From Clostridia bacterium (GTDB lineage: Bacteria > Bacillota > Clostridia > TANB77 > CAG-508): 64,000 bases of DNA. The notes beneath the pieces are model-generated. The model did no database searches and was not told the DNA's origin. It saw nothing but the letters and a program-made list of their open reading frames with translations. Made by a program: the position numbers and the translations under genes. Shown here in pieces: positions 1-9,194 of this stretch; the first letter of the stretch is position 1, and every line of letters starts with the position of its first letter. The stretch is from the NCBI GenBank assembly GCA_900770415.1, contig CAAGKN010000003.1, forward strand, positions 1 through 64,000, written 5' to 3'.

Positions 1-98
1 AAATCTTCATTCCATTTCGTAACGACTTCCGTTCGACTTGCATGTCTTATGTGCGCCGCCAGCGTTTATCCTGAGCCAGGATCAAACTCTCTAATTAA
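1..98 (-). rRNA. rrs: 16S ribosomal RNA, 5' end only (partial)
   Basis: The minus strand reads the universal 27F primer site AGAGTTTGATCCTGGCTCAG at 90-71, followed by the conserved AACGCTGGCGGC block and GCAAGTCGAACG. The mature 5' end is placed about eight bases upstream of the 27F site, near 98. The rest of the gene lies beyond the left edge of the window. Confidence 0.97.
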
Positions 99-297
99 TG
101 GTATATATATTTCTCATTTCCATGAGTCTTACATATCGTTTTTTAGAGTTCTTAACTCATTTTAAATCTAGCGTTTTTTTGCTTGGTTTTCTCCAATTTT
201 CTTTTTTGAGTACGAATACTTCAAAGTATTCTTCTTAAAGGAATTTATTGTTTATTTTTCAATGTACTTTTGTTCTCTTTTTTAGAGAACGTTCATT

Positions 298-326
298 ATT
301 ATACTACCGAAGTTTTTAAATGTCAA
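298..326 (-). promoter_or_regulatory. rRNA operon promoter P2 (proximal)
   Basis: On the minus strand TTGACA (326-321), exactly 17 bases, then TATAAT (303-298): a perfect sigma-A promoter about 200 bases before the 16S start. The leader between it and the gene holds an inverted repeat GAATACTT/AAGTATTC (214-231) and a boxA-like GTACATTGAAAA stretch near 255-266, typical of rrn leaders with antitermination. Confidence 0.88.
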
Positions 327-493
327 CACTTTTTTAAAACTTTTTTTATTTTTTTAAAAGTATTTTTGAGTACAAAAAAAATTAGCAATTATTTCTTCTT
401 TACTGCTTATTTTTTATGCCCAAAATATTACTAATTTTATACTTTTAAATAAGTTATATAAAATATGTCTTCATATTTACTTGGTACTTTTTT

Positions 494-522
494 ATGATAC
501 CATTTTTATTATTGTTTGTCAA
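494..522 (-). promoter_or_regulatory. rRNA operon promoter P1 (distal)
   Basis: On the minus strand TTGACA (522-517), 17 bases, then TATCAT (499-494). It lies about 200 bases upstream of P2, giving the usual tandem arrangement of rRNA promoters. Apart from the promoters and leader elements I see no gene in 99-553. Confidence 0.75.
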
Positions 523-553
523 CATAAATTTAAAAAATATTTTACTTTTTTCA

Positions 554-1123
554 CTATCCTATTGGATGTCTAAATATTAAACACAAAATCAGGTCTATTA
601 ACATTACCGATATTATACTTATGTATATAATTTTCTTGTTTTTTTCAGTTATCTTTTTATTGGTTTTGCTTATATATGGTTCTATTAAATATATTAGTCC
701 CAAGCCTCCCATAGCGAAACTTAGTACTGACCTTAGGCATACTTGTCCATCTATATTTAAAAACAATCCTGTGTAATCCCACCATCTCTTATGCCAAACT
801 GCAACCATAAATTCTCCAACTACAAGCTCTAGTATTCCAGTAACTAGCATCATCCCTACAAATAGTGGTATCGGATGTTTTTTGAATCTTTTTAAAAGTA
901 CTAATATTAAAACAGCTCCAAATCCATATACTGGCACATACGGCCCATATAGGAATCCTCTATTATCTAGTATGTTTTCTGTCACTTTGTAGAATATCAT
1001 CTCATAAACCCAGCCTATTATGCTGGCTACAAAGAATGTGCATATTAAATTGTATATATTATTATTGTTGTTATTTAATATTCCTTCTTTTTCTATTCTA
1101 TTTTTTTCTTTTATTGCTTCCAT
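554..1123 (-). CDS. CmpB-like membrane protein (putative ABC transporter type IV family)
   Basis: 189-residue integral membrane protein. Residues about 25-45 form a first membrane segment with the GWVYEM motif, followed by NRGFLYGPYVPVYGFGA (about residues 54-70), the signature of the PF06541 family, and further hydrophobic segments near 72-100, 130-147 and 165-183. The family is common in Firmicutes and often called a putative ABC transporter permease, but no transport substrate is established. The start ATG follows an AAAGGAAA ribosome binding site. It lies upstream of the rRNA operon on the same strand and has no obvious operon partner. Confidence 0.75.
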   Translation of the reverse strand: MEAIKEKNRIEKEGILNNNNNNIYNLICTFFVASIIGWVYEMIFYKVTENILDNRGFLYGPYVPVYGFGAVLILVLLKRFKKHPIPLFVGMMLVTGILELVVGEFMVAVWHKRWWDYTGLFLNIDGQVCLRSVLSFAMGGLGLIYLIEPYISKTNKKITEKNKKIIYISIISVMLIDLILCLIFRHPIG

Positions 1124-1146
1124 TTATTTTCCTTTATATATGTTTT

Positions 1147-1845
1147 CTATTTTTTCTCTCTTATTAAAATAATAGGTGTTAATTCTTTTCCTTGTCCTGA
1201 TGGATTATCTTTTATTAATCCTTTTAGTTCTTCATCGCTTAGTTTTATATCTGATGAGTGTCCTAATACTTCTTGTCCTAAATCATTTGCATCTACTATC
1301 ATACAGCTTATTCCCAATTTTTCTTTTATTTCGTCACATACTCTATTCGGATTTTCTGGGATTTTTATCCCAATGTCTCCATATTCTTTCCAAACATGAT
1401 CATAGAATCCGTCTAATCCACTTACTTCTTGTCCTACTATTTCGTAAAATACTCCTTTTTTGCCAAATAGTTTTGTAACTGCACTGGCTATACTAGCCCA
1501 CAAAACTTTTAGCAATCCTACTGTATCTATTGCATATTGCATTTTAATTGTTTCTCCAACTCCAACTCCTGTGTCTGGATGTGAAGCAAACTTTGATAAG
1601 AACTTTGCCCAAAATCCTATTTTTATATCTTCTCTTTTTACCACTCTATTTTGGCATAAAGCAATTATTTTTTCACTGCTAGAAACTATATCTCCCTCTT
1701 CGTATATTGGACTTACATATTCTTTAAATATATCTATATAACTTTCTCCTTGTTTTACAAATCTTGTTTTTATTGCATGTCTCAAATATGTTTTTCCATT
1801 GACTTCAATTTCTACACTTTTTCCTTCATTTGCGAAAAATTCCAT
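1147..1845 (-). CDS. CofE-like (F420-0:gamma-glutamyl ligase family) protein
   Basis: 232 residues. The central blocks VSSSEKIIALCQNRVV (about 54-69) and DANDLGQEVLG (about 185-195) resemble the F420-0:gamma-glutamyl ligase fold (PF01996), of which many Firmicutes carry a homolog although they do not make F420. The true substrate is unknown; amide ligation of glutamate or a similar acid is only a family-level guess. The gene has an AAAGGTGGG ribosome binding site and ends 23 bases from the start of the downstream CmpB-like gene on the same strand. Confidence 0.65.
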   Translation of the reverse strand: MEFFANEGKSVEIEVNGKTYLRHAIKTRFVKQGESYIDIFKEYVSPIYEEGDIVSSSEKIIALCQNRVVKREDIKIGFWAKFLSKFASHPDTGVGVGETIKMQYAIDTVGLLKVLWASIASAVTKLFGKKGVFYEIVGQEVSGLDGFYDHVWKEYGDIGIKIPENPNRVCDEIKEKLGISCMIVDANDLGQEVLGHSSDIKLSDEELKGLIKDNPSGQGKELTPIILIREKK

Positions 1846-1998
1846 ATTGGTCCCACCTTTTTTATTAAATTACGAAATTATTATAATTCATTTTATTTGT
1901 TTTAGCAATAAATATTAGACAAATTGTAATTTGTTCTTAACATGTTTCTATATTAATTGAATATACTTATTATATATTTATATATGTAGGAGATTTTT

Positions 1999-2247
1999 AT
2001 GGGATCAAAGGGATTAGATTTTAAACATAAAGAGGTTGTTAATATTGTAGATGGTAAAAGGCTTGGTTTTGTTCAGGATGTAACTGCTGATTTAGAAAGT
2101 GGAATAATTACTTCTATTATTGTTCCTGGAAATTCAAAATTTATTAATTTGTTTGCAGGGAATAATGACATTGTAATCCCATGGCAAAATATTAAATGCA
2201 TTGGTGAGGATATTATATTAGTAGAAATAAATAAGGAACACTCTTAA
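1999..2247 (+). CDS. ylmC: YlmC/YmxH family PRC-barrel sporulation protein
   Basis: 82 residues, the usual size for the family. The sequence starts with LDFKHKEVVNI and has GKRLGFVQDV, a beta-rich PRC-barrel core, and ends with IPWQNIKCIGEDIILVE, all typical of YlmC/YmxH. These small proteins are found in spore formers and often sit beside sigG, as here (sigG converges from the other strand). Start ATG follows TAGGAG. The molecular role is not known. Confidence 0.88.
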   Translation: MGSKGLDFKHKEVVNIVDGKRLGFVQDVTADLESGIITSIIVPGNSKFINLFAGNNDIVIPWQNIKCIGEDIILVEINKEHS

Positions 2248-2266
2248 AGAGTATTCCTTATTTATA
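2229..2266. terminator. bidirectional terminator between ylmC and sigG
   Basis: An inverted repeat (AATAAGGAA-ACTCTT, AA, AGAGT-TTCCTTATT) spans the convergent ends of ylmC and sigG, with A and T tracts on its flanks. It overlaps both stop regions. Confidence 0.7.
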
Positions 2267-3032
2267 CATCTTTTTTATTCTTTCTATTGCACTTTTTTCT
2301 AATCTAGAAACTTGAGCTTGCGATATTCCAATTTCTTCTGCTACTTCCATTTGTGTTCTTCCATTAAAAAACCTTTTTGTTATTATAGTTTTTTCTCTCT
2401 TATTTAGTTTTTTCATTGCTTCTGCAATTGTTATATTTTCTGCCCATAATTCATCTGTATTTTTTGAATCTTTCACTTGATCCATTATATATATACTTTC
2501 GCTTCCTTCATTATACACAGGTTCTTGAAGTGAAACTGGATCCTGTATAGCATCTAAGCTCATTACCACTTCTTCTTTTGTAACTCCTAATTCTTTTGCA
2601 ATTTCTTCTACTGTTGGTTCGTTCTGTTTTTCTTTTATCATTTTTTCTTTTATTTGGAGAGCTTTGTATGCTAAGTCTCTAACAGATCTGCTTACTCTTA
2701 TTGGGTTATTGTCTCTTAGATATCTTCTTATTTCTCCTATTATCATTGGTACTGCATAAGTACTAAATTGTACATTTAATGAGACATCAAAATTATCAAT
2801 TGCTTTTATTAATCCGAACACACCCTATTTGAAATAAGTCATCTGCCTGTTCGCCTCTTCCTCCAAATCTTTGCACTACGCTTAACACTAAACGCAAATT
2901 TCCATTTATAAATTGCTCCCTTGCTATCTCGTCTCCATTTTTTATTTTGATTAATAGTTCTTGTTTTTCTTCATTTGATAGTACAGGTAATTTCGCAGTA
3001 TCTACTGATGCAATTTCTACCTTATTTATCAA
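2258..3032 (-). CDS. sigG: RNA polymerase sporulation sigma factor SigG, interrupted by a +1 frameshift at CGG
   Basis: Forespore-specific sigma factor G. The start chosen is TTG at 3032, nine to ten bases after AAAGGAGG; it gives INKVEIASVDTAKLPVLS, matching the SigG N-terminus. Region 2 (NGNLRLVLSVVQRF, DDLFQIGCV), then region 3 and region 4 (EVAEEIGISQAQVSRLE) follow. The frame breaks at codon 73: GGG TGT GTT CGG ATT runs to a stop five codons later. Omitting the C gives GTT GGA TTA, the conserved GCVGLIKAIDNFD, and the frame continues to the end: 257 residues, close to the known 260. Either it is a recoded gene, or a pseudogene or base-calling error; four other genes here break in the same way. 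Confidence 0.9.
2814..2816 (-). other. putative +1 recoding site (CGGA read as Gly) in sigG
   Basis: In-frame CGG of the 5' reading frame (minus strand, 2816-2814). Without a shift the frame is CGG ATT AAT AAA AGC AAT TGA. With the C skipped it becomes GGA TTA ATA AAA GCA, the invariant G-L-I-K-A of the sigma factor. Preceding codon GTT. No A/T homopolymer at the site. Confidence 0.7.
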
Positions 3033-3091
3033 ATTAAAAAACCTCCTTTTAGAAATAATTACTAATTTAATTATTTCCAAAAGTTCCGTTT

Positions 3092-3724
3092 TTATTCTGT
3101 ACAAATATATTCTTTTATATTTTCAAATTTTGAATCTCCTATTCCTGACACATTTTTTATATCTTCTATATTTTTAAATTTTCCATGTTCGTTTCTATAA
3201 TTAATTATTTTTAAAGCTGTTGATGGTCCTATTCCTGGCAATGTTTCTATCTCTGTTTGTGTGGCTATATTTATATTTACTTTTTCTACTTTTGATTTGT
3301 TTTCTTCTATTATAATATTATCTCCTGCTTTTTCTTCTACCACTATTACCTCTTCATCTTTCTCATTTATATTTGGTATTTTTACCTTTTGTCCATCACT
3401 TAAACTATACGCTAAATTTACATTTGATAAATCAGCTTCTTCGGTTATTCCTCCTGCCTCTTCTATCGCATCTGAAATTCTTGCTCCTTTTTCTAACTCT
3501 ATAACTCCCTCTTCTTCAACTTCTCCTGTAATATGTATTACTATTTTATCTTCTACAGTAGTGTCAACTGCTTCTATATTTTCTTCTATTATATTAGATG
3601 TTTTTTCTATCTCAGAATAATCATATTTTTCTGTTTTATTAATAATATAATATCCTATAACTATACACATTACAGCTAGTAAAATTGTTACTATTATTTT
3701 TTGTTTTTTATTTAAAATTTCCAT
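3092..3724 (-). CDS. ComEA-like membrane-anchored DNA-binding protein
   Basis: 210 residues. A single membrane segment (about 9-27) is followed by an acidic linker, a SLBB domain (about 61-120, IHITGEVEEEGVIELEKGARISDAIE) and a C-terminal pair of helix-hairpin-helix motifs (about 148-206, VNINIATQTEIETLPGIG). This is the architecture of ComEA, the surface DNA receptor of the competence uptake machine. No comEB/comEC follows in the window. Ribosome binding site CAAGGAGG. Upstream of sigG on the same strand, about 60 bases apart. Confidence 0.85.
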   Translation of the reverse strand: MEILNKKQKIIVTILLAVMCIVIGYYIINKTEKYDYSEIEKTSNIIEENIEAVDTTVEDKIVIHITGEVEEEGVIELEKGARISDAIEEAGGITEEADLSNVNLAYSLSDGQKVKIPNINEKDEEVIVVEEKAGDNIIIEENKSKVEKVNINIATQTEIETLPGIGPSTALKIINYRNEHGKFKNIEDIKNVSGIGDSKFENIKEYICTE

Positions 3725-3806
3725 AAAAAAACCTCCTTGTATATATTGTTTTTTATTATTTTTTAATATATGATATTGTTATAATTAAATATGGGGGAAC
3801 GAAGAT

Positions 3807-5094
3807 ATGCAAACTAAATTAATTAAAAAGTTTTTACTCTTTATAATTATTTTTTCTTTGATAAGTATGTGTTTTTTGCCGAATGTTTTGGCAGCTGATG
3901 ATGAAAATTTTAGTATAGATTCCGCTTCTGGAATACTAATGGATTTGTCTTCTGGGAAAATTCTATATGAGAAAAATATGGATGAGAAAAGATATCCTGC
4001 TAGTTTAACAAAAGTTTTAACTGCAATTGTTGTTTTGGAAAATTGCAAATTAGATGAAATTGCTACAGTTAGTTATGACTCTGTTATGACTCTTAGCTCT
4101 CGGATATGTTACAGCAAATTTACAAGTTGGTGAAGAATTAACAGTCGAGCAATTACTATATGTTCTTATGGTTGGTTCTTCAAATGATGCAGCTATAGTT
4201 CTTGCTGAACATGTTTCTGGTTCGCAAGAAGAGTTTTCTAATTTGATGAACCAAAAAGCTAAAGAACTTGGTTGTACAAATTCAAATTTTATTAATCCAA
4301 ATGGAGTACACAATGAAAATCATTATTCTACAGCACACGATTTAGCTTTAATTGCTAGATATGCTATGCAAAATGAAGAATTTAGAAAACTAGTTTCAAC
4401 TACTTCTTATAAATTACCAGCAACTGCTAAATATGATCGAGAAGACAGACTTTTTACTACCACTAATAGTTTATTGATTGTAAATAACAATGATAGGGCA
4501 GATAATTATTATTACAAATATGCAACTGGAATCAAAACTGGATTTACTACTCCAGCGGGCAATTGCTTAATTGCTTCTAGCAACAGAGATGGTTTTGAAT
4601 TGTTAACTGTTTTACTTGGTGGAGGTCAAACTTCTCAAGGGCTAAGTCAAAGATATTTAGATACAATTTCTATGTTTAATTATGGTTATTCTAATTACTT
4701 TATGAGGGAAGTAGCTAAAGAGGGTTCTATTGTTCAAACAACTGTAATAAATAATGCTACTAAAGATACAAAAAAACTAGAATTAGCTTTATCTAAAGAT
4801 ATAACTGTTCTTATTAAAAAAGAGGATAAAAATACAAATTTACTTCCAGCAGTTACTTTGAATGAAAATCTTAAAGCTCCTATTAAAAAAGGAGATGTTG
4901 TTGGTCATGTTAAGTATGAAGTTGAAGGAATAACTTATGAAGCCGATTTATTAGCTAATTCTGATGTTAAACCTTCTAGGGTATTTATTAAAATTTTAAT
5001 ATTTGTTATTCTTTCAGTTATTGCTTTTCTATATTTAAAAGCAAGACAAAGGGAAAAGAAAAATAGAAGGGTTAAATATTATAATGGGAGATAA
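3807..5094 (+). CDS. dacF: D-alanyl-D-alanine carboxypeptidase (DacF/PBP5 type), interrupted by a +1 frameshift at CGG
   Basis: Penicillin-binding carboxypeptidase trimming peptidoglycan stem peptides, secreted (signal peptide 1-29) and tail-anchored (C-terminal membrane segment followed by basic residues). All active-site motifs are present: SLTK at residue 66-69, SSN at 124-126 after the shift, and KTG in GIKTGFT. The frame breaks at codon 99: AGC TCT CGG ATA leads to a stop ten codons on. Skipping the C gives S-S-G-Y-V-T-A-N, as in the family, and the reading frame is then open to 5094 (428 residues). The SXXK and SXN motifs lie on opposite sides of the break, so neither half alone could be active. 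Confidence 0.88.
4101..4103 (+). other. putative +1 recoding site (CGGA read as Gly) in dacF
   Basis: CGG is in frame with the upstream part of dacF (codon 99). TCT CGG ATA TGT in the zero frame; TCT (C) GGA TAT GTT in the +1 frame gives the conserved Ser-Gly-Tyr-Val. Preceding codon TCT. Confidence 0.7.
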
Positions 5095-5116
5095 TTAAAT
5101 TATCCCCCATTTTTTA

Positions 5117-6145
5117 TTAATCAGCTGTGTTTGTTGTAGTATTTTCATTTTGATTGTTTGCCCCATCTCTAAATAATCTATCTACAACTTCTTTTGTTTC
5201 TTCTTTATCATTTAGGAAAAACCATATTCCATTTAGTACTTTTGATTCTCCTGGTAATTGTTCTGTTTGTATACCGTCTACATCTATGTTTACTATGTAA
5301 GGAATATAATCTTTCAAACTTGAAAATTCCATATTTGTTTGAACATAGTCTTTTGCTAAGTCCATAATCTTTCCTATTTCTTTTATATTTTTAAATTGTA
5401 TTGTTTGTTTTAATACTGTTTTTATTAACTCTCTTTGAGTTCTCATTCTTCCATAATCTTCTTGCCCATATTTATACGAATATGTAGAGCCATCATTATT
5501 GTGTCTAAATCTTACTACTTGTTCAACCTTGTCGCCATCTAATTTTTGTAGCCCTTCTTTTAAATGAATATGTAAGTCTTGTGTATCATCATCATAATCC
5601 ATATCCATAGGGACTTCGAATTCTATTTCCCCAATTATATTTACTAGTTCTTTTAAAGCTTTTGTATCGACTAATATGTAATTCTTTATATTAAGCCCTG
5701 TAACTTTATTTATTGCCTCTATTGTTTTTTCTGGTGTTGAACCATTTGAATAGAAAGAGTTTAATTTGTTTCCTGGTCTTGCTTTCTGTGTGTTATCTCC
5801 TATAAATGTATCTCTTGGTATTGAAAGCATTGATGCCTTTTGTGTTTTAGGGTCGTAAGAACATACAATCATTGTATCAGAAGACCCTGTACTCTCTCCC
5901 ATTATTAATACTTCTAACTTATCAAGATTTTTTAATGTTTCTTTGTTGTGTCCAAATAGTGCAGCTAGCCAGTTTCCATCTAAGTCATGAACTTTTTTTG
6001 CAAATATTCCACCACATATTCCTAAAATAATTAGTATAATTATAAATACTTTTAAACCTGTATGTTTTTTTCTTTTATTATTTTTCTTTTTTTGTTTTAT
6101 TGTTTGTTCATTTATTTTTTCATTTGTTTCACTATGTTTTCCCAC
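5117..6145 (-). CDS. LytR-CpsA-Psr (LCP) family wall-polymer ligase
   Basis: 342 residues. A lysine-rich cytoplasmic stretch (1-30), one membrane segment (about 31-50), then the extracellular LCP domain (about 75-285) with the strand VLIMGESTGSSDTMIV, the catalytic/phosphate-binding IPRDTF motif, and RFRHNNDG and YGRMRTQRELI blocks. LCP enzymes transfer lipid-linked anionic glycopolymers to peptidoglycan. Translation starts at GTG seven bases downstream of AGGAGTGAT. The C-terminal tail is low-complexity Asn/Thr. Confidence 0.9.
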   Translation of the reverse strand: MGKHSETNEKINEQTIKQKKKNNKRKKHTGLKVFIIILIILGICGGIFAKKVHDLDGNWLAALFGHNKETLKNLDKLEVLIMGESTGSSDTMIVCSYDPKTQKASMLSIPRDTFIGDNTQKARPGNKLNSFYSNGSTPEKTIEAINKVTGLNIKNYILVDTKALKELVNIIGEIEFEVPMDMDYDDDTQDLHIHLKEGLQKLDGDKVEQVVRFRHNNDGSTYSYKYGQEDYGRMRTQRELIKTVLKQTIQFKNIKEIGKIMDLAKDYVQTNMEFSSLKDYIPYIVNIDVDGIQTEQLPGESKVLNGIWFFLNDKEETKEVVDRLFRDGANNQNENTTTNTAD

Positions 6146-6220
6146 TTTTTAATCACTCCTAAAAATAAATAATTGCTTATGTATTAGTATAACAAAAGCA
6201 ATTATAAATATCAAGTTTTA

Positions 6221-6835
6221 TTACAATATTATTTTTGTAATTAAATTATTATTGTACATATTTTTTGTAAGCATTGATTTTTCAATTTTATTAGAAGTGT
6301 TCTCTTTTAGTAATGGTGAAATCAAGTAAACTACTGCTAATATTACATATACAATTAAAAGGCCCTTTATTAGTCCAAATATTGTTCCCCCTAATTTATT
6401 AAATTGCTTTAATATAGGAATTTTTGCTATTAAATCTCCTAATGCTGCTACAAATTTTAATGCTATTCTCGCGATTATATATAAAACTAGTACTGTGCAT
6501 ACTTCTATTATTTTTATTGTTGTTGTATTTGCTATGTCTTTTATTGAATTGTTTGCTTCAACTATAAATCCTTGTGGAATTTTCGTTGCCTGGCTTGCTT
6601 CATCCTCTGGTTTCATTCCTTCTGGTGTAACTTTTTCTATTATAGTATTTTCAATTTTGTCGTCTATTGTTGTGTTGTTTATTATTAAGGTAGATACTGG
6701 TTTGTATAATACTAGTGCAATAATTATTGCTATAAAAAATGATGCAATCTTTATTGCTGACTTTATTAATCCTTGCTTATATCCTATAAACGTAAATAAC
6801 GCTATTATCAAAATTACTATTAAATCTAATATCAT
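6221..6835 (-). CDS. CvpA family membrane protein
   Basis: 204 residues with an N-terminal pair of membrane segments (ILDLIVILIIALFTFIGYKQG, then IASFFIAIIIALVLY), a loop with charged residues, and two C-terminal segments, as in CvpA (PF02674). Family members are linked to envelope and stress phenotypes in other bacteria; the reaction is unknown. Good AGGAGGAAAAT ribosome binding site. Twelve bases separate it from the upstream DUF5711 gene, so the two are probably cotranscribed. Confidence 0.8.
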   Translation of the reverse strand: MILDLIVILIIALFTFIGYKQGLIKSAIKIASFFIAIIIALVLYKPVSTLIINNTTIDDKIENTIIEKVTPEGMKPEDEASQATKIPQGFIVEANNSIKDIANTTTIKIIEVCTVLVLYIIARIALKFVAALGDLIAKIPILKQFNKLGGTIFGLIKGLLIVYVILAVVYLISPLLKENTSNKIEKSMLTKNMYNNNLITKIIL

Positions 6836-6847
6836 ATTTTCCTCCTA

Positions 6848-8041
6848 TTACAAAGAAATTAGTTCTATTCTATTTTTTGATATGATTCCTGCAATGTTGC
6901 TGTTAAAGACTATGTTTTGAACTTCTTGTGATGATTTATATCTTTTCATTAACCAACCTGTGCTGTTTACAAATAAAACCTCAGTCCCTAAATTGATACA
7001 TATAATATTATCCGACACATATATTCCTTTAGGATTTTGTTCTATTTCGTATACTATTTCATTACTTGGATTATTTGTGTCTATAATTTTCATTTGAAAT
7101 TCTTTTCCTAAAAATCCTTTAGATTTTCTCAAGACTTTAATAATCTTTGAATTTAAATTTATTCCTGCAAATAAAACGTCTTCACTTGTATAGTCAAACA
7201 CTTTTGTTACATTTTTATTTTTTATAATGTCTATATATTTATCATACATGCAAACCAAATTATCTTTTTGATATTCTATATTGGTTACCAAGTTGTCACT
7301 GTTGGCATCATATTTATAAACAATAGCATCATCTGGTTTTTTTGCTGCATTTTCCATTGAAACAATTTCTATTGTTGATTGTATTAATACTCCTGAAAAA
7401 TTTGTTTCTGCAATGGCTAAATATTTGTTGTCTGCTGAAATATCTGTATCTATTACTGTTGTTGTTGAAAGTCCTCTTTTAAATAGTTCTTTTCCATTAT
7501 TATCATATATTTCTATTATACTTTTATAACTTGTGCCAGAAACTATTACTGAAACATATCCATTTTTGTTTATGTTTATTCCTTTTATTTCCCCCTCAAT
7601 ATCTTTTTGCCAAACTATGTTTTTGTTTTGAATACAATATAATTTTTGTCCATTTTTTTCTGCGACACACAAATAATTTCCTTTGCTTGCAAAAAGAGGT
7701 GTTGAAATTTGTATATCTAAGTTTCCGTCTTTATTTCCAAATCTATTATAAAAGTCTAAACTGTTTTGTTCTAGTACTAATATGAATTTTTCATAGGCGT
7801 ATACCCCTGCTGATTTATTAGTCTCTAAATCTATTTTTACTAAATTTGCTGATTGTACTTCTTTTCTAAATATGTATTTATCTAAAAAGTTTCTAACATT
7901 TTCATTGTTTCTATATAGAATTGTAAGTGTAACAATTGCTGTAATTACTAATACAAATATTATCAATTTTATTATTTTTGATTTATTTAATTTCTTTTTG
8001 TTTTCATTGCCAGTTTCTTCATTAAACATATAATATTTCAT
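6848..8041 (-). CDS. DUF5711-type membrane-anchored beta-propeller protein
   Basis: 397 residues. N-terminal cytoplasmic tail, one membrane segment (about 24-43), then a long extracytoplasmic domain of repeated beta-strand units (for example NGQKLYCIQNKNIVWQKDI) that looks like a PQQ/WD40-type propeller, matching what I recall of the DUF5711 family. No catalytic residues recognised. Likely in an operon with the downstream cvpA-like gene. Confidence 0.6.
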   Translation of the reverse strand: MKYYMFNEETGNENKKKLNKSKIIKLIIFVLVITAIVTLTILYRNNENVRNFLDKYIFRKEVQSANLVKIDLETNKSAGVYAYEKFILVLEQNSLDFYNRFGNKDGNLDIQISTPLFASKGNYLCVAEKNGQKLYCIQNKNIVWQKDIEGEIKGININKNGYVSVIVSGTSYKSIIEIYDNNGKELFKRGLSTTTVIDTDISADNKYLAIAETNFSGVLIQSTIEIVSMENAAKKPDDAIVYKYDANSDNLVTNIEYQKDNLVCMYDKYIDIIKNKNVTKVFDYTSEDVLFAGINLNSKIIKVLRKSKGFLGKEFQMKIIDTNNPSNEIVYEIEQNPKGIYVSDNIICINLGTEVLFVNSTGWLMKRYKSSQEVQNIVFNSNIAGIISKNRIELISL

Positions 8042-8084
8042 AAATTTACACCTATCTTTTATATTATATAATACTTATATCAAA

Positions 8085-9125
8085 CTAGCTTGCTTTTTTC
8101 AAGTTTAATATAAAAATTATTTGTATTATTCCTAGGTATCCAAATATAGGATATAAAAGATTTATTAAAGCTGAAAAACTTAATTTACTAACCAAGACAG
8201 ATGTTACACACATTATTATAGCCCAATATGTATATTGCTTTTTACTTTTTGTACAATTAACCAAAAAGCTATAACCTGCAGATATTGCAGTTGTAAATAT
8301 TGCAACTAATATTACAAATCCATAGAGATATTTATAAATATTTCCAAGTAACCCTGCAATATATACAATTGGTATTTCTATTCCTTCTAAGTCTTTTATA
8401 AATACTTGAATTAAAAAATATATTGTTACTGACAAAACAGTCATTACAGTAGTTACAATAGTAACTATTTGATTTATTTGTTTTTTACTTTTTATCATTT
8501 TTTTCATGCTTACTAACATAGGAATTAAAGTTATACTGTTATAACTTGCATATAATATGCTACTTAAAATCCATTTTACATTGCTCTCTTGAAAATTATT
8601 AAAGCATAGTTTTCCACAATTTATTTGTTTTGCACCTAGTAAAATCACAAGTAATATTAATATTGGGATTAAATATGTATTTATTTTTACAATTCCATTA
8701 ATATCTTTAAAAAAAGTTATTAATGATAATACAGCTATTATTATTCCACCATATATTTTAGATGCCTGAAACTCCTGGAAAAAATAGCTTGCAAATCCAG
8801 ATACCATTATAAAAAATGATATTAATAAAAATATGTTTATAATATTATTTATTGTAAATATTAATATTTTATTGTCTCTCAACTTTTCTGGAATTATAGA
8901 TTTCAAAAAAGCTTCATATTCTTCTTCTTTTAAATTCATGCTAATTCTTAAGGTTTTGTATATTACACTTCCTATTAACATGCATGATATAAAAATGCCC
9001 AACAACCCTTTTAAGCCATATACATTAAAAAAAGTGTATATCTCTTGCCCTGAAGCAAATCCCGCTCCTATTATTGTTCCAATAATCACAAAACTTACTT
9101 TTAAACTTTCTATAATATTACTCAC
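8085..9125 (-). CDS. ykvI: YkvI-like multi-spanning membrane protein
   Basis: 346 residues with about ten hydrophobic segments. The N-terminal FVIIGTIIGAGFASGQEIY with its unwound GxGFASG motif is the signature of YkvI, a remote member of the LeuT/APC superfamily, so a secondary transporter is likely; the substrate is unknown. The gene stands alone between the DUF5711 gene and the divergent GDT1 gene. Confidence 0.75.
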   Translation of the reverse strand: MSNIIESLKVSFVIIGTIIGAGFASGQEIYTFFNVYGLKGLLGIFISCMLIGSVIYKTLRISMNLKEEEYEAFLKSIIPEKLRDNKILIFTINNIINIFLLISFFIMVSGFASYFFQEFQASKIYGGIIIAVLSLITFFKDINGIVKINTYLIPILILLVILLGAKQINCGKLCFNNFQESNVKWILSSILYASYNSITLIPMLVSMKKMIKSKKQINQIVTIVTTVMTVLSVTIYFLIQVFIKDLEGIEIPIVYIAGLLGNIYKYLYGFVILVAIFTTAISAGYSFLVNCTKSKKQYTYWAIIMCVTSVLVSKLSFSALINLLYPIFGYLGIIQIIFILNLKKAS

Positions 9126-9194
9126 CTTGCCTTTAATAATATATATGTTGGTATATTAGCATTTATTTAGAATATATTTTTTTAGGTGATTATT

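Noticed and set aside
1176..1741. Plus-strand open frames across the CofE-like gene
   Set aside because: Antisense shadows: low-complexity Leu/Ser-rich translations with no start site, overlapping a well-supported minus-strand gene.
2814..2816. prfB-type programmed frameshift at sigG
   Set aside because: There is no in-frame stop at the shift site and no CTT-TGA-like slippery codon; the pattern is CGG, shared with four unrelated genes.
2796..3104. Start of sigG upstream at 3104
   Set aside because: The extension has no ribosome binding site and no SigG similarity; TTG at 3032 follows AAAGGAGG and matches the family N-terminus.
4551..4560. Other CGG triplets inside conserved genes (for example GCG GGC in dacF)
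   Set aside because: These are split across codons (N-C-G G-N-N or N-N-C G-G-N), not in frame; most occur where a codon ending in C or CG precedes Gly, Glu or Asp.
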